A stretch of 64,000 bases of DNA from positions 18,205 to 82,204 of the forward strand of contig CAYNLG010000005.1 in NCBI GenBank assembly GCA_964397995.1, written 5' to 3'. The notes under the pieces were generated by a model, which saw only the letters and a list, made by a program, of their open reading frames with translations, searched no databases and was not told the origin of the DNA. The position numbers and the translations under genes were made by a program. This document shows positions 52,777 to 60,746 of this stretch, piece by piece. Source of the DNA: CAYNLG01 sp964397995 (GTDB lineage: Bacteria > Planctomycetota > Phycisphaerae > FEN-1346). Each line of letters starts with the position of its first letter. Within the stretch, counting starts at the first letter, position 1.

Positions 52777-53591
52777 ATTTCGCCGCCCTCGTCCCTGCGG
52801 TCGGCATCGCCGGCTTCGGACCTTGCGCGGCCGTGGCTCCGCGAGTGGGTGCCGCGCCGGTCGCGGTCCGCCTCGCCGCGCGGGCCGGGCTCGCCATCGT
52901 CCTCTTCGCCGCTGCCAGCTTCGAGCAGGTTCTGGACACGTTCCTTGACGACGGTTTCCTTTTCGCGGCGGTGCTGGGCGAGGCGTTCCTGGAGTTCCTT
53001 GAGCTTCTCCTCCAGGCGCTGGATGTGGGCGCGGCGGGTGGCCAGTTCGGCGTCGAAGAGGCGGCCGACGACCTCGTGCAGTTGTGCCCGGAGCCGCGCC
53101 CGCTCGGCCTCATCCTCGGCGGTCCGGGCGCGGTCGGCCAGATGCTTGGCGCGGAGGCGGAGCCTGCGTTCCTCCAGGGCCCGGGCGAAGGCGGCCTGGT
53201 CGCGCTCCCGCAGGGCCCGCAGCTGCCGCACCTCGAACCGCCACTTCCGCATGTACGCCCGGAACCGCTCGGGGCTCTCCTCGCGGAGCCGCTCCAGGAC
53301 GGCCTTGACCTCCGGCAGATGCTCGGCCGTGAACGCCAGGATCTCCTCGATCTCCTCGTCCGTCACGTTGCCGAAGATGCCCGGCCGGAACGTGCCGCGG
53401 CGCGGCGGACCCCACCGGGGCGGGTGCCCCTCGTCGCGCGGCGGGGTCGGCGGGCCGTCTTCGGGGCGTATTTCGGGCGGCGGGCCCTCCCGCGGGGGGG
53501 CCTCCACCGCCGGGCCGTCCCGCCCGGCGCCCCAGCTCCAACTGCCGGCCGTCACCACCGCCAGCACGGTTACCAGGACCACGCGTCGCAT
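52773..53591 (-). CDS. exported coiled-coil protein of a sigma/anti-sigma operon
   Basis: A 272-residue exported protein. It has a signal peptide (RRVVLVTVLAVVTAGSWSWGAG), a Pro/Arg/Gly-rich spacer (25-75), then a long helical region (about 90-240) with VTDEEIEEILAFTAEHLPEV, LRALRERDQAAFARALEER and RRAHIQRLEEKLKELQERLA. It resembles the periplasmic Spy/CpxP-type or metal-sensor proteins often linked to ECF sigma factors, but the exact family is uncertain. The C-terminus is charged and disordered. AAGGAGG lies 7 bases before the ATG. It is the third gene after the sigma factor and anti-sigma genes, so it may be a target or a sensor of that system. Confidence 0.7.
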   Translation of the reverse strand: MRRVVLVTVLAVVTAGSWSWGAGRDGPAVEAPPREGPPPEIRPEDGPPTPPRDEGHPPRWGPPRRGTFRPGIFGNVTDEEIEEILAFTAEHLPEVKAVLERLREESPERFRAYMRKWRFEVRQLRALRERDQAAFARALEERRLRLRAKHLADRARTAEDEAERARLRAQLHEVVGRLFDAELATRRAHIQRLEEKLKELQERLAQHRREKETVVKERVQNLLEAGSGEEDDGEPGPRGEADRDRRGTHSRSHGRARSEAGDADRRDEGGEI

Positions 53592-53622
53592 GCCGTTCCT
53601 CCTTGGCCCGCCCCGCGGGCGC

Positions 53623-54183
53623 CTACACTTCGTCATCGGCGCTCAGCGTCTCGACGAGCAACTCGATCTCATCGAGCGTCTCGGTCACGTCCTCGTCATC
53701 CCAGGCCGTCGGCGCCGGCTCCGGCGCCAGGTCCGCCAGCTCCGTCTCCAGCAGTTCGACGGCGGCCGTCAGCTCCATCAGGTCCGCGTCGGCGTCGGTC
53801 TCGACCTCGGCCACGCCCGCGGGGGGGCCGACCGGGCCGGGGTCGCCGCCCCGGTCCAGGACCTGGGTCAGGGCGAGTCCGACGGCCAGGACGGCCACCG
53901 CCGCCACGGCCGCCCATCGCCCGAGCCGCGCGAAGGAGAACCGGACCGCCGGCCGCGCCGCCGGCACGCCGCGCAGGGCCCGGTCCAGCCGCGCCGCGAA
54001 CGCCGGCCGCAGCGCCGGCTCGCGCTCCAGCGTCTCCAGCGCCCCCAGGCCGCGCGCCAGGCTCTTGACCTCGGCGCGGCAGGCGGGGCAGGCCTCCAGG
54101 TGGGCGGTCACGGCCGCCCGGGCGTCGGCGGCCAGTTCCCCGGCCGCGTACAGCAGCAGGTCATCGCCTGTCGGGCACGTCAT
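53623..54183 (-). CDS. zinc-finger anti-sigma factor
   Basis: A 186-residue membrane anti-sigma factor. The ZAS zinc site is AHLEACPACRAEV (HxxxCxxC, about residues 27-34). A single transmembrane segment follows at about 90-110 (LGRWAAVAAVAVLAVGLALT), and the outer part is acidic (ETDADADLMELTAAVELLE). It should hold the upstream sigma factor at the membrane until a signal releases it. ATG 54183 overlaps the sigma stop in TGATG, with GGAGG 7 bases upstream; a GTG one codon earlier is the alternative. This coupling matches the usual 1:1 sigma/anti-sigma production. Confidence 0.85.
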   Translation of the reverse strand: MTCPTGDDLLLYAAGELAADARAAVTAHLEACPACRAEVKSLARGLGALETLEREPALRPAFAARLDRALRGVPAARPAVRFSFARLGRWAAVAAVAVLAVGLALTQVLDRGGDPGPVGPPAGVAEVETDADADLMELTAAVELLETELADLAPEPAPTAWDDEDVTETLDEIELLVETLSADDEV

Positions 54184-54713
54184 CACGCATCCTCCGGCGG
54201 CATCAGGGCCGCCAGCTTCTTCAGGGCCCGGTGGGCCCGCGCCAGGACCGTTCCCAGCGGCTCGCCGGTGGTGGCGGCGATCTCCTTGAAGGAGAGTTCG
54301 CCGTAGTACCGGAGCGACAGGACCTCGCGGTCGGGGGCCGGCAGGGCGGCCAGGGCCTCGCGGACGGCCTTGTGCCGTTCCCGTGCCGTCAGGGGGTCCG
54401 CTGGCCCGCCATGGTCCACCGCCGCCTCCGGCGGGGCCGGGTCGGCCGGGTCCAGCCCCAGGGTCGGTTGCCGCCCCCGGCGCCGGATCCAGTCGCGGGC
54501 CGTATTGGCTGCAATGCGAAAGAGCCAGGCCTCGAACTTGCCCTCAGGCCGGTAGCGGGCCAGGGCGCCGACGGCCTTCATCAGGGCCTCCTGCGTCAGG
54601 TCCTCCGCCGTCTCGCGGTGGGCGACCATCCGCAGCATGAGCCCGAAGACCCGAGGCGCGTACGACGCCACGAGCTGGCGCTGTGCCTCGGTGTCCGTGG
54701 GCCACGCGTTCAT
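54183..54713 (-). CDS. ECF RNA polymerase sigma factor
   Basis: A 176-residue sigma70-family ECF factor. Region 2 shows VFGLMLRMVAHRETAEDLTQ and KFEAWLFRIAANTARDWIRRR (core and -10 binding). Region 4 shows LPAPDREVLSLRYYGELSFKE with EPLGTVLARAHRALKKL (-35 binding helix-turn-helix). It should redirect RNA polymerase to an envelope-stress-type regulon when the anti-sigma lets go. GGAG lies 5 bases before the ATG. It is divergent from ruvX with 83 bases between; no second, ECF-like promoter motif could be confirmed there. Confidence 0.9.
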   Translation of the reverse strand: MNAWPTDTEAQRQLVASYAPRVFGLMLRMVAHRETAEDLTQEALMKAVGALARYRPEGKFEAWLFRIAANTARDWIRRRGRQPTLGLDPADPAPPEAAVDHGGPADPLTARERHKAVREALAALPAPDREVLSLRYYGELSFKEIAATTGEPLGTVLARAHRALKKLAALMPPEDA

Positions 54714-54760
54714 ACGCTCCGATCGGCTGAACGCCCGCCGCGGCGGTCTATTGCCCCCGG

Positions 54761-54790
54761 TTGACAGCGGCGCCGGGGGGCGGCTATAAG
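54761..54790 (+). promoter_or_regulatory. ruvX promoter, leaderless geometry
   Basis: TTGACA, 18 bases, TATAAG, ending 6 bases before ATG 54797. No Shine-Dalgarno site. A TTG overlapping the -35 box opens the same frame but cannot be a start on this transcript. Confidence 0.7.
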
Positions 54791-54796
54791 GCCGCC

Positions 54797-55216
54797 ATGC
54801 GCGTCCTGGGCCTCGATCTCGGCGAGAAGCGCGTCGGCGTCGCGCTGAGCGACCCCGGCGGCGTCCTGGCCGAGCCGCTGGAGACCTTCGAGCCGCGCGG
54901 CCGGGCCGACTTGGCCTCCCGTGTGGCCGCCCTCGTCCGGGCCCACGGGGCCGCGCGGGTTGTCGCGGGCCTGCCCCTGAACACCGACGGCACGGCGGGC
55001 CCCCAGGCCGAGCGGGCCCGGGCCACCGCCAAGGCCATCCGCGGGGCCGTGGAGGTGCCCGTGGCCCTCTGGAACGAACAGTTCTCCAGCCAGCGTGCCG
55101 ACGAGGTGCTCCGCGCGCGGGGCGCGGGGCGACCGAGCGACCGCGGCGAGCGTGACCGTTTGGCGGCCGCCTTCATCCTCCAGGATTACCTCGACGCGGG
55201 CTGCCCGCCGCCTTGA
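54797..55216 (+). CDS. ruvX: putative pre-16S rRNA nuclease / Holliday junction resolvase-like RuvX
   Basis: A 139-residue RNase-H-fold protein of the YqgF/RuvX family, essential in many bacteria and linked to 16S rRNA 5' end maturation. It opens VLGLDLGEKRVGVALSD (the first catalytic Asp), continues with VVAGLPLNTDGTAGPQA and LWNEQFSSQRA (Glu), and ends RLAAAFILQDYLD (Asp); the set of acidic residues is complete. Length is normal. The promoter puts the transcription start at the ATG, so a leaderless mRNA is predicted. It ends 13 bases from the convergent RNase E/G stop. Confidence 0.92.
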   Translation: MRVLGLDLGEKRVGVALSDPGGVLAEPLETFEPRGRADLASRVAALVRAHGAARVVAGLPLNTDGTAGPQAERARATAKAIRGAVEVPVALWNEQFSSQRADEVLRARGAGRPSDRGERDRLAAAFILQDYLDAGCPPP

Positions 55217-55229
55217 GCCCCGGGCCGCG

Positions 55230-56804
55230 TCAGCGTTTCTTGGCCCCGGTCGTCGCCTCGTGGTGCACCTCGATGCCGCGCTCGTCCAGGCAGACGTACT
55301 TGGCCTGGTCGATGCCGGCGTCGGCGTCGGCGAGGATGCGGACGCGGCACTTGAGGTTGTCCTCGACGCGGACGAGGGCGGCCCGTCGCTGGTTGTTCAG
55401 GTACTGGGCCACCTGGGGATGGATGGTGACCTCGATGGCGGCGACGGCGTCGCGGCTGGCAAGGACCTGGACTTGGCGCATGACCTCCAGGGCCATGGAC
55501 TCGCGGGTCTTGATGATGCCGGCGCCGCGGCAATGGGGACAGTCGCGGTAACTCGCCCGCTGGAGGCTCGGTTGCACCCGCTGCCGCGTCATCTCCACGA
55601 TGCCGAACTGGCTCATTCGGAGCAGCCGGTGCCGCGCCCGGTCGTTCTTGAACGCGTCCCGCAGGACCTTCTCGACCTCGCGCCGGTGGTCGGCCTTCTC
55701 CATGTCGACGAAGTCGATGACGAGGACGCCGCCCAGGTCGCGGAGGCGGATTTGGCGGCAGATTTCCTTGGCGGCCATGAGGTTGAGCTGGAAGGCGGAC
55801 TCTTCGGCGTTCTTGCCGTGGCGGAAGGAGCCGGAGTTGACGTCGATGGCCACCAGCGCCTCGGTCTGGTCGATGATGATCGTCCCGCCTTTCGGTAGGG
55901 GGACGGTGCGGCTGTAGACCTGGTCGATGGCCTCCTCGACCTTGTACTTGTGGAAGAGGGGCACGGCGCCGTCGTAGAGCTTGGCGGACCGGCGATGGCG
56001 CGGCATGGCGATCTTCATGAACTCGCGGACGCGGCGAAGGGCGGACTCCGAATCGACCCAGACCGTCTTGATCTCGGTCGAGAAGACGTCGCGGAGCGTC
56101 CGCGTCACGAGGTCCGACTCGCGGAAGACCTCGGCCGGGGCCTTCGCGCTGTCGGCCCGTTTCTGGACGACCTGCCAGAGGCGGAGGAGGTACTTCATGT
56201 CCCGTTCCAGGTCCCGCTTGCCGCGCCCCAGGCCCGCCGTCCGGACGATCAGGCCGAGGTCCGCCGGCGGGTCGAGGCTGGCGAGTTGCTCGCGGAGCTT
56301 CTTGCGGGTGTCCTCGTCTTCGATCTTGCGGGAGACGCCGAGGCGTTTCAGGCCGGGCATCAGGACGAGGTACCGGCCGGGGATGCTGAGGGCGGTGGTC
56401 AGGCTGGGCCCCTTGGTGCCGATGCCCTCCTTGGTGATCTGGACGATGAGTTCGTCGCCGGGGCGGAGGATTTCCTGGATGGGCGGCCGGCCCCCCACGC
56501 CGCGCCCCCGCCCGCGTTTCTTCTTCGTGCGGGCCCCGCCGCCGGCGCCGCTCTTGGGTTTGCGGGGCCAGGCGGCGGCCAGGAGGTCCGAGACGTGCAG
56601 GAAGCCGTTCTTTGGCATGCCGACGTCGACGAAGGCGGCCTGGATGCTGGGCTCGACGTTGATGACGCGGCCCTTGTAGATGTTGCCGACGTGCCGCTCG
56701 CTGTCGGCCCGCTCCAGGTACAGCTCTTCGAGCTGGCCGTCCTCGATGACGGCGATGCGGCATTCCTCTCCCTCGACGACGTTGATGAGCATTTCCTTCG
56801 GCAT
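55230..56804 (-). CDS. ribonuclease E/G family endoribonuclease
   Basis: A 524-residue Rne/Rng-family RNase that cleaves single-stranded RNA in rRNA maturation and mRNA decay. It starts MPKEMLINVVEGEECRIAVIE, as this family does, with an S1-like domain at about 36-110 containing a basic insert (RTKKKRGRGRG). The catalytic Mg ligands lie in VAIDVNSGSF (Asp near 316) and VIDFVDMEK (near 363). The CPHCRG zinc link (near 421) supports dimerisation. There is no long C-terminal degradosome scaffold, so it is closer to RNase G or a minimal RNase E. The DUF2344 gene lies 45 bases upstream, a widely conserved pairing. Confidence 0.92.
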   Translation of the reverse strand: MPKEMLINVVEGEECRIAVIEDGQLEELYLERADSERHVGNIYKGRVINVEPSIQAAFVDVGMPKNGFLHVSDLLAAAWPRKPKSGAGGGARTKKKRGRGRGVGGRPPIQEILRPGDELIVQITKEGIGTKGPSLTTALSIPGRYLVLMPGLKRLGVSRKIEDEDTRKKLREQLASLDPPADLGLIVRTAGLGRGKRDLERDMKYLLRLWQVVQKRADSAKAPAEVFRESDLVTRTLRDVFSTEIKTVWVDSESALRRVREFMKIAMPRHRRSAKLYDGAVPLFHKYKVEEAIDQVYSRTVPLPKGGTIIIDQTEALVAIDVNSGSFRHGKNAEESAFQLNLMAAKEICRQIRLRDLGGVLVIDFVDMEKADHRREVEKVLRDAFKNDRARHRLLRMSQFGIVEMTRQRVQPSLQRASYRDCPHCRGAGIIKTRESMALEVMRQVQVLASRDAVAAIEVTIHPQVAQYLNNQRRAALVRVEDNLKCRVRILADADAGIDQAKYVCLDERGIEVHHEATTGAKKR

Positions 56805-56849
56805 CGGCGTCCGGGTCCTTTGGCTGGGTGTCGGGGTCGGCGCGGGGGG

Positions 56850-57476
56850 TCAGGCGAGTTCGAGGGCCGTGCGGCGGATGTCGGCGCGGGCGATCGCCTC
56901 GGCGTCGAGACCCAGCAGGCGCAGGACCTCGTCCGGGCGGACCGTACCGCCCGGCCCCGTCGCCAGGCGCATCGCGACGGTCCCGTCCTCGGCCTCGACC
57001 GTTTCGATGAACGCCCGGGCGTCCAGGTGCTTGTCGCCCTTGGGCCGATGGCGCACAACAGGCGCCTCGCGGCGGGCCAGTAGCGCCGCCACACGGTCCG
57101 GGAGATCGGCCGGCGGATCGGTCAGCCGGACGCGGTAGACCACCACGGCGGGGCGGGCCTTGTCGCGGGGCCGGACCAGGTCCAGCCCGTCGATGGCCAC
57201 CCCCCGCGGCACCTGCTTCCGCAGGCGCCGGAGCACGTCGTCGGGACTGACCCAGTCGCCGAGCTCGAATTCCAGGAGCTCGGCCTCCGAGGCAATGCCG
57301 ACGCTGCGGGGCTCCGGCAGCGAGAGGCGGGGTCGCGGGTTGAAGCCCTGGCTCAACCGGAGCGGCAGGGCCGCCCGACGGAGCACCCGCTCCCACAGGC
57401 GCATCATGTCATGGTGGCTCAGGTACCGCCGATCACCCTCCACGCGAAACCAGACACGTAATCGCTGTCGAAACAA
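56850..57476 (-). CDS. DUF2344 (TIGR03936) protein
   Basis: A protein of about 209 residues of the DUF2344/TIGR03936 family. Its hallmark is RYLSHHDMMRLWERVLRRAA, then LPLRLSQGFNPRPRLSLPEP and VGIASEAELLEFEL. In most bacteria this domain is fused to or encoded beside a radical SAM protein and precedes rng, but here no radical SAM part is attached or adjacent. A TTG at 57476 is chosen as start because AAGGAA lies 5 bases before it; the frame is open to a GTG at 57503. Role unknown; a link to RNA modification or maturation is inferred from the neighbourhood. Confidence 0.82.
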   Translation of the reverse strand: MFRQRLRVWFRVEGDRRYLSHHDMMRLWERVLRRAALPLRLSQGFNPRPRLSLPEPRSVGIASEAELLEFELGDWVSPDDVLRRLRKQVPRGVAIDGLDLVRPRDKARPAVVVYRVRLTDPPADLPDRVAALLARREAPVVRHRPKGDKHLDARAFIETVEAEDGTVAMRLATGPGGTVRPDEVLRLLGLDAEAIARADIRRTALELA

Positions 57477-57604
57477 CCGGGTTCCTTGAGCGGGGGCCAC
57501 CACCGGCCCCCGGCATTGTTTTCAGGCTCAGGGTCGCGGGATTGTACGGCCCGGGCGGCCCGCTGCCCACTGAAAACCGCCCCGACGCCGCACCACGCTC
57601 CCCC

Positions 57605-59347
57605 TCACGCGAACATCTCCGGCAGCGTCCGCCGCGCCAGCTCCGACAGGTACGCGTCCACCTCGCGGTCGGAGTCGAACTGATAGACCTTGGCGACGAC
57701 GTCCTTGGCCTCGCGGAACGTCATGCTGCAGATGACCTTCTTGACCTCCAGGAGGGTGGCGGGGCTGACGCTGAGGCTCCCGACGCCGAGGCCCACCAGG
57801 AGCGGGGCGTAGATCGGGTCGCCGGCCATCTCGCCGCACACCCCGACGTCGATGGCGGCCTCCCGGGCCGCCTCGATGACGCCGCGGATCAGCCCCAGCA
57901 CGGCCGGGTGCCCGGGGGTGTAGAGGGTGGCCACGCGGTCGTTCGAACGGTCCACGGCCAGGGCGTACTGCGTGAGGTCGTTCGTGCCGATGGAGAAGAA
58001 GTCGCACTCCTTGGCGAACTGGCGGGCCATCAGCGCCGCCGCCGGCACCTCGACCATGATCCCCACGGGGAGCTCGCGGTCGAACGCGAGGCCCTCTTCC
58101 TCCAGGTCCTCGCGGACGTCGTTCAGGACCATCCGCGCCTGCCGCAGCTCCTTCAGGTTCGTCACGAGGGGGAACATGATGCGGCAGGGGCCGAGGGCGC
58201 TGGCGCGCAGGATCGCCCGGAGCTGCGTCCGGAAGAGGGCGATGTGCTGCAGGCTGAACCGGATGCTCCGGAACCCCAGGAACGGGTTCCGTTCGTCGTA
58301 GTCTCCCGAGAGGTGGGTGAACTTGTCGGCCCCGAGGTCGCAGGTCCGGATCGTCAGCGGCCGGCCGTCCAGAGCCTCGATCGCCTCGGCGTACGCGTTG
58401 TAATGGTCCTGCTCGGAGGGGTCGTCGTCCCGGTCCAGGTACAGGAACTCGGTCCGGTAGAGGCCGATGCCGGCGGCCCCGCGCGCGAGGCACGCCTCCA
58501 CCTCCTGGGGGAACTCGATGTTGCCGAGGAGCTGGACCTCGTGGCCGTCCTCCGTGACGGCCGGCAGGTCCCGCAGGTCGCCGAGCTCCTCCTCCATGCG
58601 GTGGAAGCGGGTCTCGGCCTCGCGGAACCGCTCGATGCTCCGGGCATCCGGCTCGAGGATGACCAGGCCGCGGTTGCCGTCGACGATGACCGTCTGGCCG
58701 CCCGAGCAGTCGGCCGTGGCCGTCTTCAGGCCGACGACCGCGGGGATGCCCATGGCCCGGGCGACGATGGCCGTGTGGCTCGTGCGGCCGCCCACGTCCG
58801 TCGCGAACGCCAGCACCTTCGTCCGGTCGAGGCCCGCCGTCTGGCTCGGGGTCAGGTCGTGGGCGATGACCACGACCGGCTGGGTCAGCTGGTGGAGGCT
58901 CTCGCGCTTCTCGCCGATCAGGTTCCTGAGGAGCCGCTTCTCGACGTCGTAGACGTCGGCCACCCGCTCGCTCATGTACCGGTTCGGCAGGTCCAGGAAC
59001 TTCTTCGCGTAGCCGCGCAGCACCGTGGCGACGGCGTACTCGGGGGTGGCGTGTTCGTGCGCGACCTGGGCCCGGACGGCGTTGATGAGCGTGGGATCGG
59101 AGAGGAGGGCGTCCTGGACGTCGAAGATCGCGCCGAGCTTCTCGCCGACGTCGTGGGCGACCTTCTGGCGGAGCTCGCGGATTTCGGCGTTGGCCCGCTC
59201 GACGGCCGCCTCGAACCGGGCCCACTCGCTCTCGACCTCGTGGGGCTCGATGGTGCGGCGGGGGATGCGGAACTGCTCGCTGTCCAGCACGATGGCCGGC
59301 GCAATGGCCAGCCCCGGCGAGACCGGGATGCCCTTCCGTATCTCCAT
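57605..59347 (-). CDS. ptsI: phosphoenolpyruvate-protein phosphotransferase (PTS enzyme I)
   Basis: A 580-residue enzyme I that moves phosphate from PEP to HPr. The phospho-accepting His is in VGGRTSHTAIVAR (about residue 191), matching the position in other EI proteins. The PEP-binding barrel shows ARGAAGIGLYRTEFLYL, FRTQLRAILRAS and FSIGTNDLTQYALAVDR. The C-terminal VGVCGEMAGDP motif carries the catalytic Cys. ATG 59347 gives the usual short start MEIRKGIPVSPG; a GTG at 59368 is less likely. It lies downstream of hpf, ptsN and ptsH. No sugar permease subunits are nearby, so the role is probably regulatory (nitrogen-type PTS). Confidence 0.95.
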   Translation of the reverse strand: MEIRKGIPVSPGLAIAPAIVLDSEQFRIPRRTIEPHEVESEWARFEAAVERANAEIRELRQKVAHDVGEKLGAIFDVQDALLSDPTLINAVRAQVAHEHATPEYAVATVLRGYAKKFLDLPNRYMSERVADVYDVEKRLLRNLIGEKRESLHQLTQPVVVIAHDLTPSQTAGLDRTKVLAFATDVGGRTSHTAIVARAMGIPAVVGLKTATADCSGGQTVIVDGNRGLVILEPDARSIERFREAETRFHRMEEELGDLRDLPAVTEDGHEVQLLGNIEFPQEVEACLARGAAGIGLYRTEFLYLDRDDDPSEQDHYNAYAEAIEALDGRPLTIRTCDLGADKFTHLSGDYDERNPFLGFRSIRFSLQHIALFRTQLRAILRASALGPCRIMFPLVTNLKELRQARMVLNDVREDLEEEGLAFDRELPVGIMVEVPAAALMARQFAKECDFFSIGTNDLTQYALAVDRSNDRVATLYTPGHPAVLGLIRGVIEAAREAAIDVGVCGEMAGDPIYAPLLVGLGVGSLSVSPATLLEVKKVICSMTFREAKDVVAKVYQFDSDREVDAYLSELARRTLPEMFA

Positions 59348-59395
59348 CGGCCCGGGTCCGCTCCCCACAGGCGGCAGGGGAGGGCCCCCGCCGGG

Positions 59396-59668
59396 TCAGT
59401 CCTCGTTGAAACCGGCCTCCACCAGGGCGACGAGCGCCCCGAGGCAGGCCTCGGCCTCCGGCCCCTGGACCTCCAGGTGCATCGTGGCGCCCTGGACAGC
59501 GTCGCCGGCCAGCTCCAGCACCTGCATCACGCTCTTGCCGTCGGCGGTCTTCGCGCCGACGCCCACCCGCACGTCCGCCTGGAACGACCCCGCCAGCTTC
59601 ACCAACTCCGCCGCCGGCCGCATGTGCAGCCCCTGGCGGTTGGGAATGACCACATCGCGTGCGGGCAC
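59396..59668 (-). CDS. ptsH: phosphocarrier protein HPr
   Basis: A 90-residue HPr. The phosphorylated His15 lies in NRQGLHMRPAAELV, exactly where expected, and Ser46 follows in GKSVMQVLELA, which would allow HPr-kinase control although no hprK is in the window. The GTG start has GGAGGTGAC about 11 bases upstream. It takes phosphate from enzyme I, 48 bases downstream, and passes it to the EIIA-Ntr protein encoded just upstream. Length and fold are ordinary. Confidence 0.93.
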   Translation of the reverse strand: MPARDVVIPNRQGLHMRPAAELVKLAGSFQADVRVGVGAKTADGKSVMQVLELAGDAVQGATMHLEVQGPEAEACLGALVALVEAGFNED

Positions 59669-59721
59669 GGCGGCGTCACCTCCCCGGCGGCCGCGGCGGG
59701 CCGCGGGCCGCGTCCGGCGGC

Positions 59722-60192
59722 CTAGAAGCCCTCGTCGTCGGCCTCGCGCAGCAGGTCGACGAGCTCCTCCCGGGTGGTGGCCCGGCACATGAAGCGGCGG
59801 AGGTTGTCGTTCTTGACGCTCCGGAAAACGTGCTCCATCGCCTTCAGGTGGTCTTCCGGGCAGTCGGGGTTCGAGAGCAGCAGGAAGAAGAGCTGGACCG
59901 GCTGGCTGTCGAGGGCCGCGAAGTCCAGCCCCTCCGGGCTCAGCCCCACGGTCCCGACGATGCCCTCCACGGCCTCGTGCTTCGCGTGGGGGATGGCCAC
60001 CCCGTTGCCGAAGCCGGTCGTGCCCCGCTTCTCCCGCTTCATGACCTCCTTGAGGAGGTCGTCCTTGACCATTTTCGGGACCGCCTTGGCCTCGACCAGG
60101 GCGGCGAGCAGTTCGTCGATGGCGTCGCGGCCGGTCGTGGCCTCCAGGGCGGGCAGGATCGCGTCGGTACAGATAAAGTCCATCAGCCGCAT
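59722..60192 (-). CDS. ptsN: nitrogen-regulatory PTS EIIA protein
   Basis: A 156-residue EIIA-type protein. The active His lies in GFGNGVAIPHAKHEAV (about residue 69), in the loop typical of the EIIA-Ntr/EIIA-Fru group. It continues PVQLFFLLLSNPDCPEDHLK. Such proteins are phosphorylated by HPr and tune potassium uptake, nitrogen metabolism or sensor kinases instead of carrying sugar. It follows hpf, the classic neighbourhood of ptsN in Gram-negative bacteria, although rpoN and yhbJ are absent here. The distal Arg/Glu-rich tail is normal. Confidence 0.9.
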   Translation of the reverse strand: MRLMDFICTDAILPALEATTGRDAIDELLAALVEAKAVPKMVKDDLLKEVMKREKRGTTGFGNGVAIPHAKHEAVEGIVGTVGLSPEGLDFAALDSQPVQLFFLLLSNPDCPEDHLKAMEHVFRSVKNDNLRRFMCRATTREELVDLLREADDEGF

Positions 60193-60217
60193 GCGTCGGG
60201 CCGTCCTCTCCAGCCGC

Positions 60218-60547
60218 TCAGCTCACGGTGGGCTGATGCGGGTTCGGGCCGCGGCCTTTGTGGTCGCGGACGCGGTCCTTGTGGTGGGCCAACTGCCGCT
60301 CCAGCTTGTCAAACGCCGCGTCGATGCTGCTGCGCATCTGCTCGCTGCACGTCTCGGCCACCAGGTCGTGGGCGTGTTCGATGTCCGCGATCATCTCGCA
60401 GCACGCGCCCTCGCCCCGGACGTTCAGCACCACGCGGATGCCCTGGATGCCGCCGAAGTACTTCAGCAGCTTGTCGGCCTTCTCCCGGGCGTATGCCTTC
60501 ATGTCGTCCGTGATCGAGTCGTCTCTGGATGAAATCTCGACGCGCAC
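60218..60547 (-). CDS. hpf: ribosome hibernation promoting factor, short type
   Basis: A 109-residue HPF/YfiA-type protein that binds the 30S decoding site in stationary phase and silences ribosomes. The start VRVEISSRDDSITDDMKAYA and KADKLLKYFGGIQGIRVVLN are the family core; the second strand is rich in acidic residues. It ends after about 109 residues, so it lacks the long C-terminal dimerisation domain of the long HPF form. The GTG at 60547 is chosen over an adjacent GTG because GGAGG is 6 bases from it. First gene of the hpf-ptsN-ptsH-ptsI transcript and divergent from cbpA. Confidence 0.88.
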   Translation of the reverse strand: MRVEISSRDDSITDDMKAYAREKADKLLKYFGGIQGIRVVLNVRGEGACCEMIADIEHAHDLVAETCSEQMRSSIDAAFDKLERQLAHHKDRVRDHKGRGPNPHQPTVS

Positions 60548-60711
60548 CACTCACCTCCTGGCCGCCGACGCCCCGAACCGGGCCGCCGCGGGCTCACGCT
60601 CGTGTCGGCGCGAGTGTAGCAGCCCCCCCGGCCCAAGTCAACCGCCCGAGCGGTTCGCGCCGGCCCCCCGCCGGCCCCCCCGCCCGGGGCCCCGCCGCCC
60701 CGGTCTCCGGA

Positions 60712-60740
60712 TTGAAGGCCCGGCCCCGGCGCCCTATAAT
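60712..60740 (+). promoter_or_regulatory. cbpA promoter, leaderless geometry
   Basis: TTGAAG, 17 bases, TATAAT (perfect -10), ending 6 bases before ATG 60747. No Shine-Dalgarno site. Confidence 0.75.
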
Positions 60741-60746
60741 CGGGCC

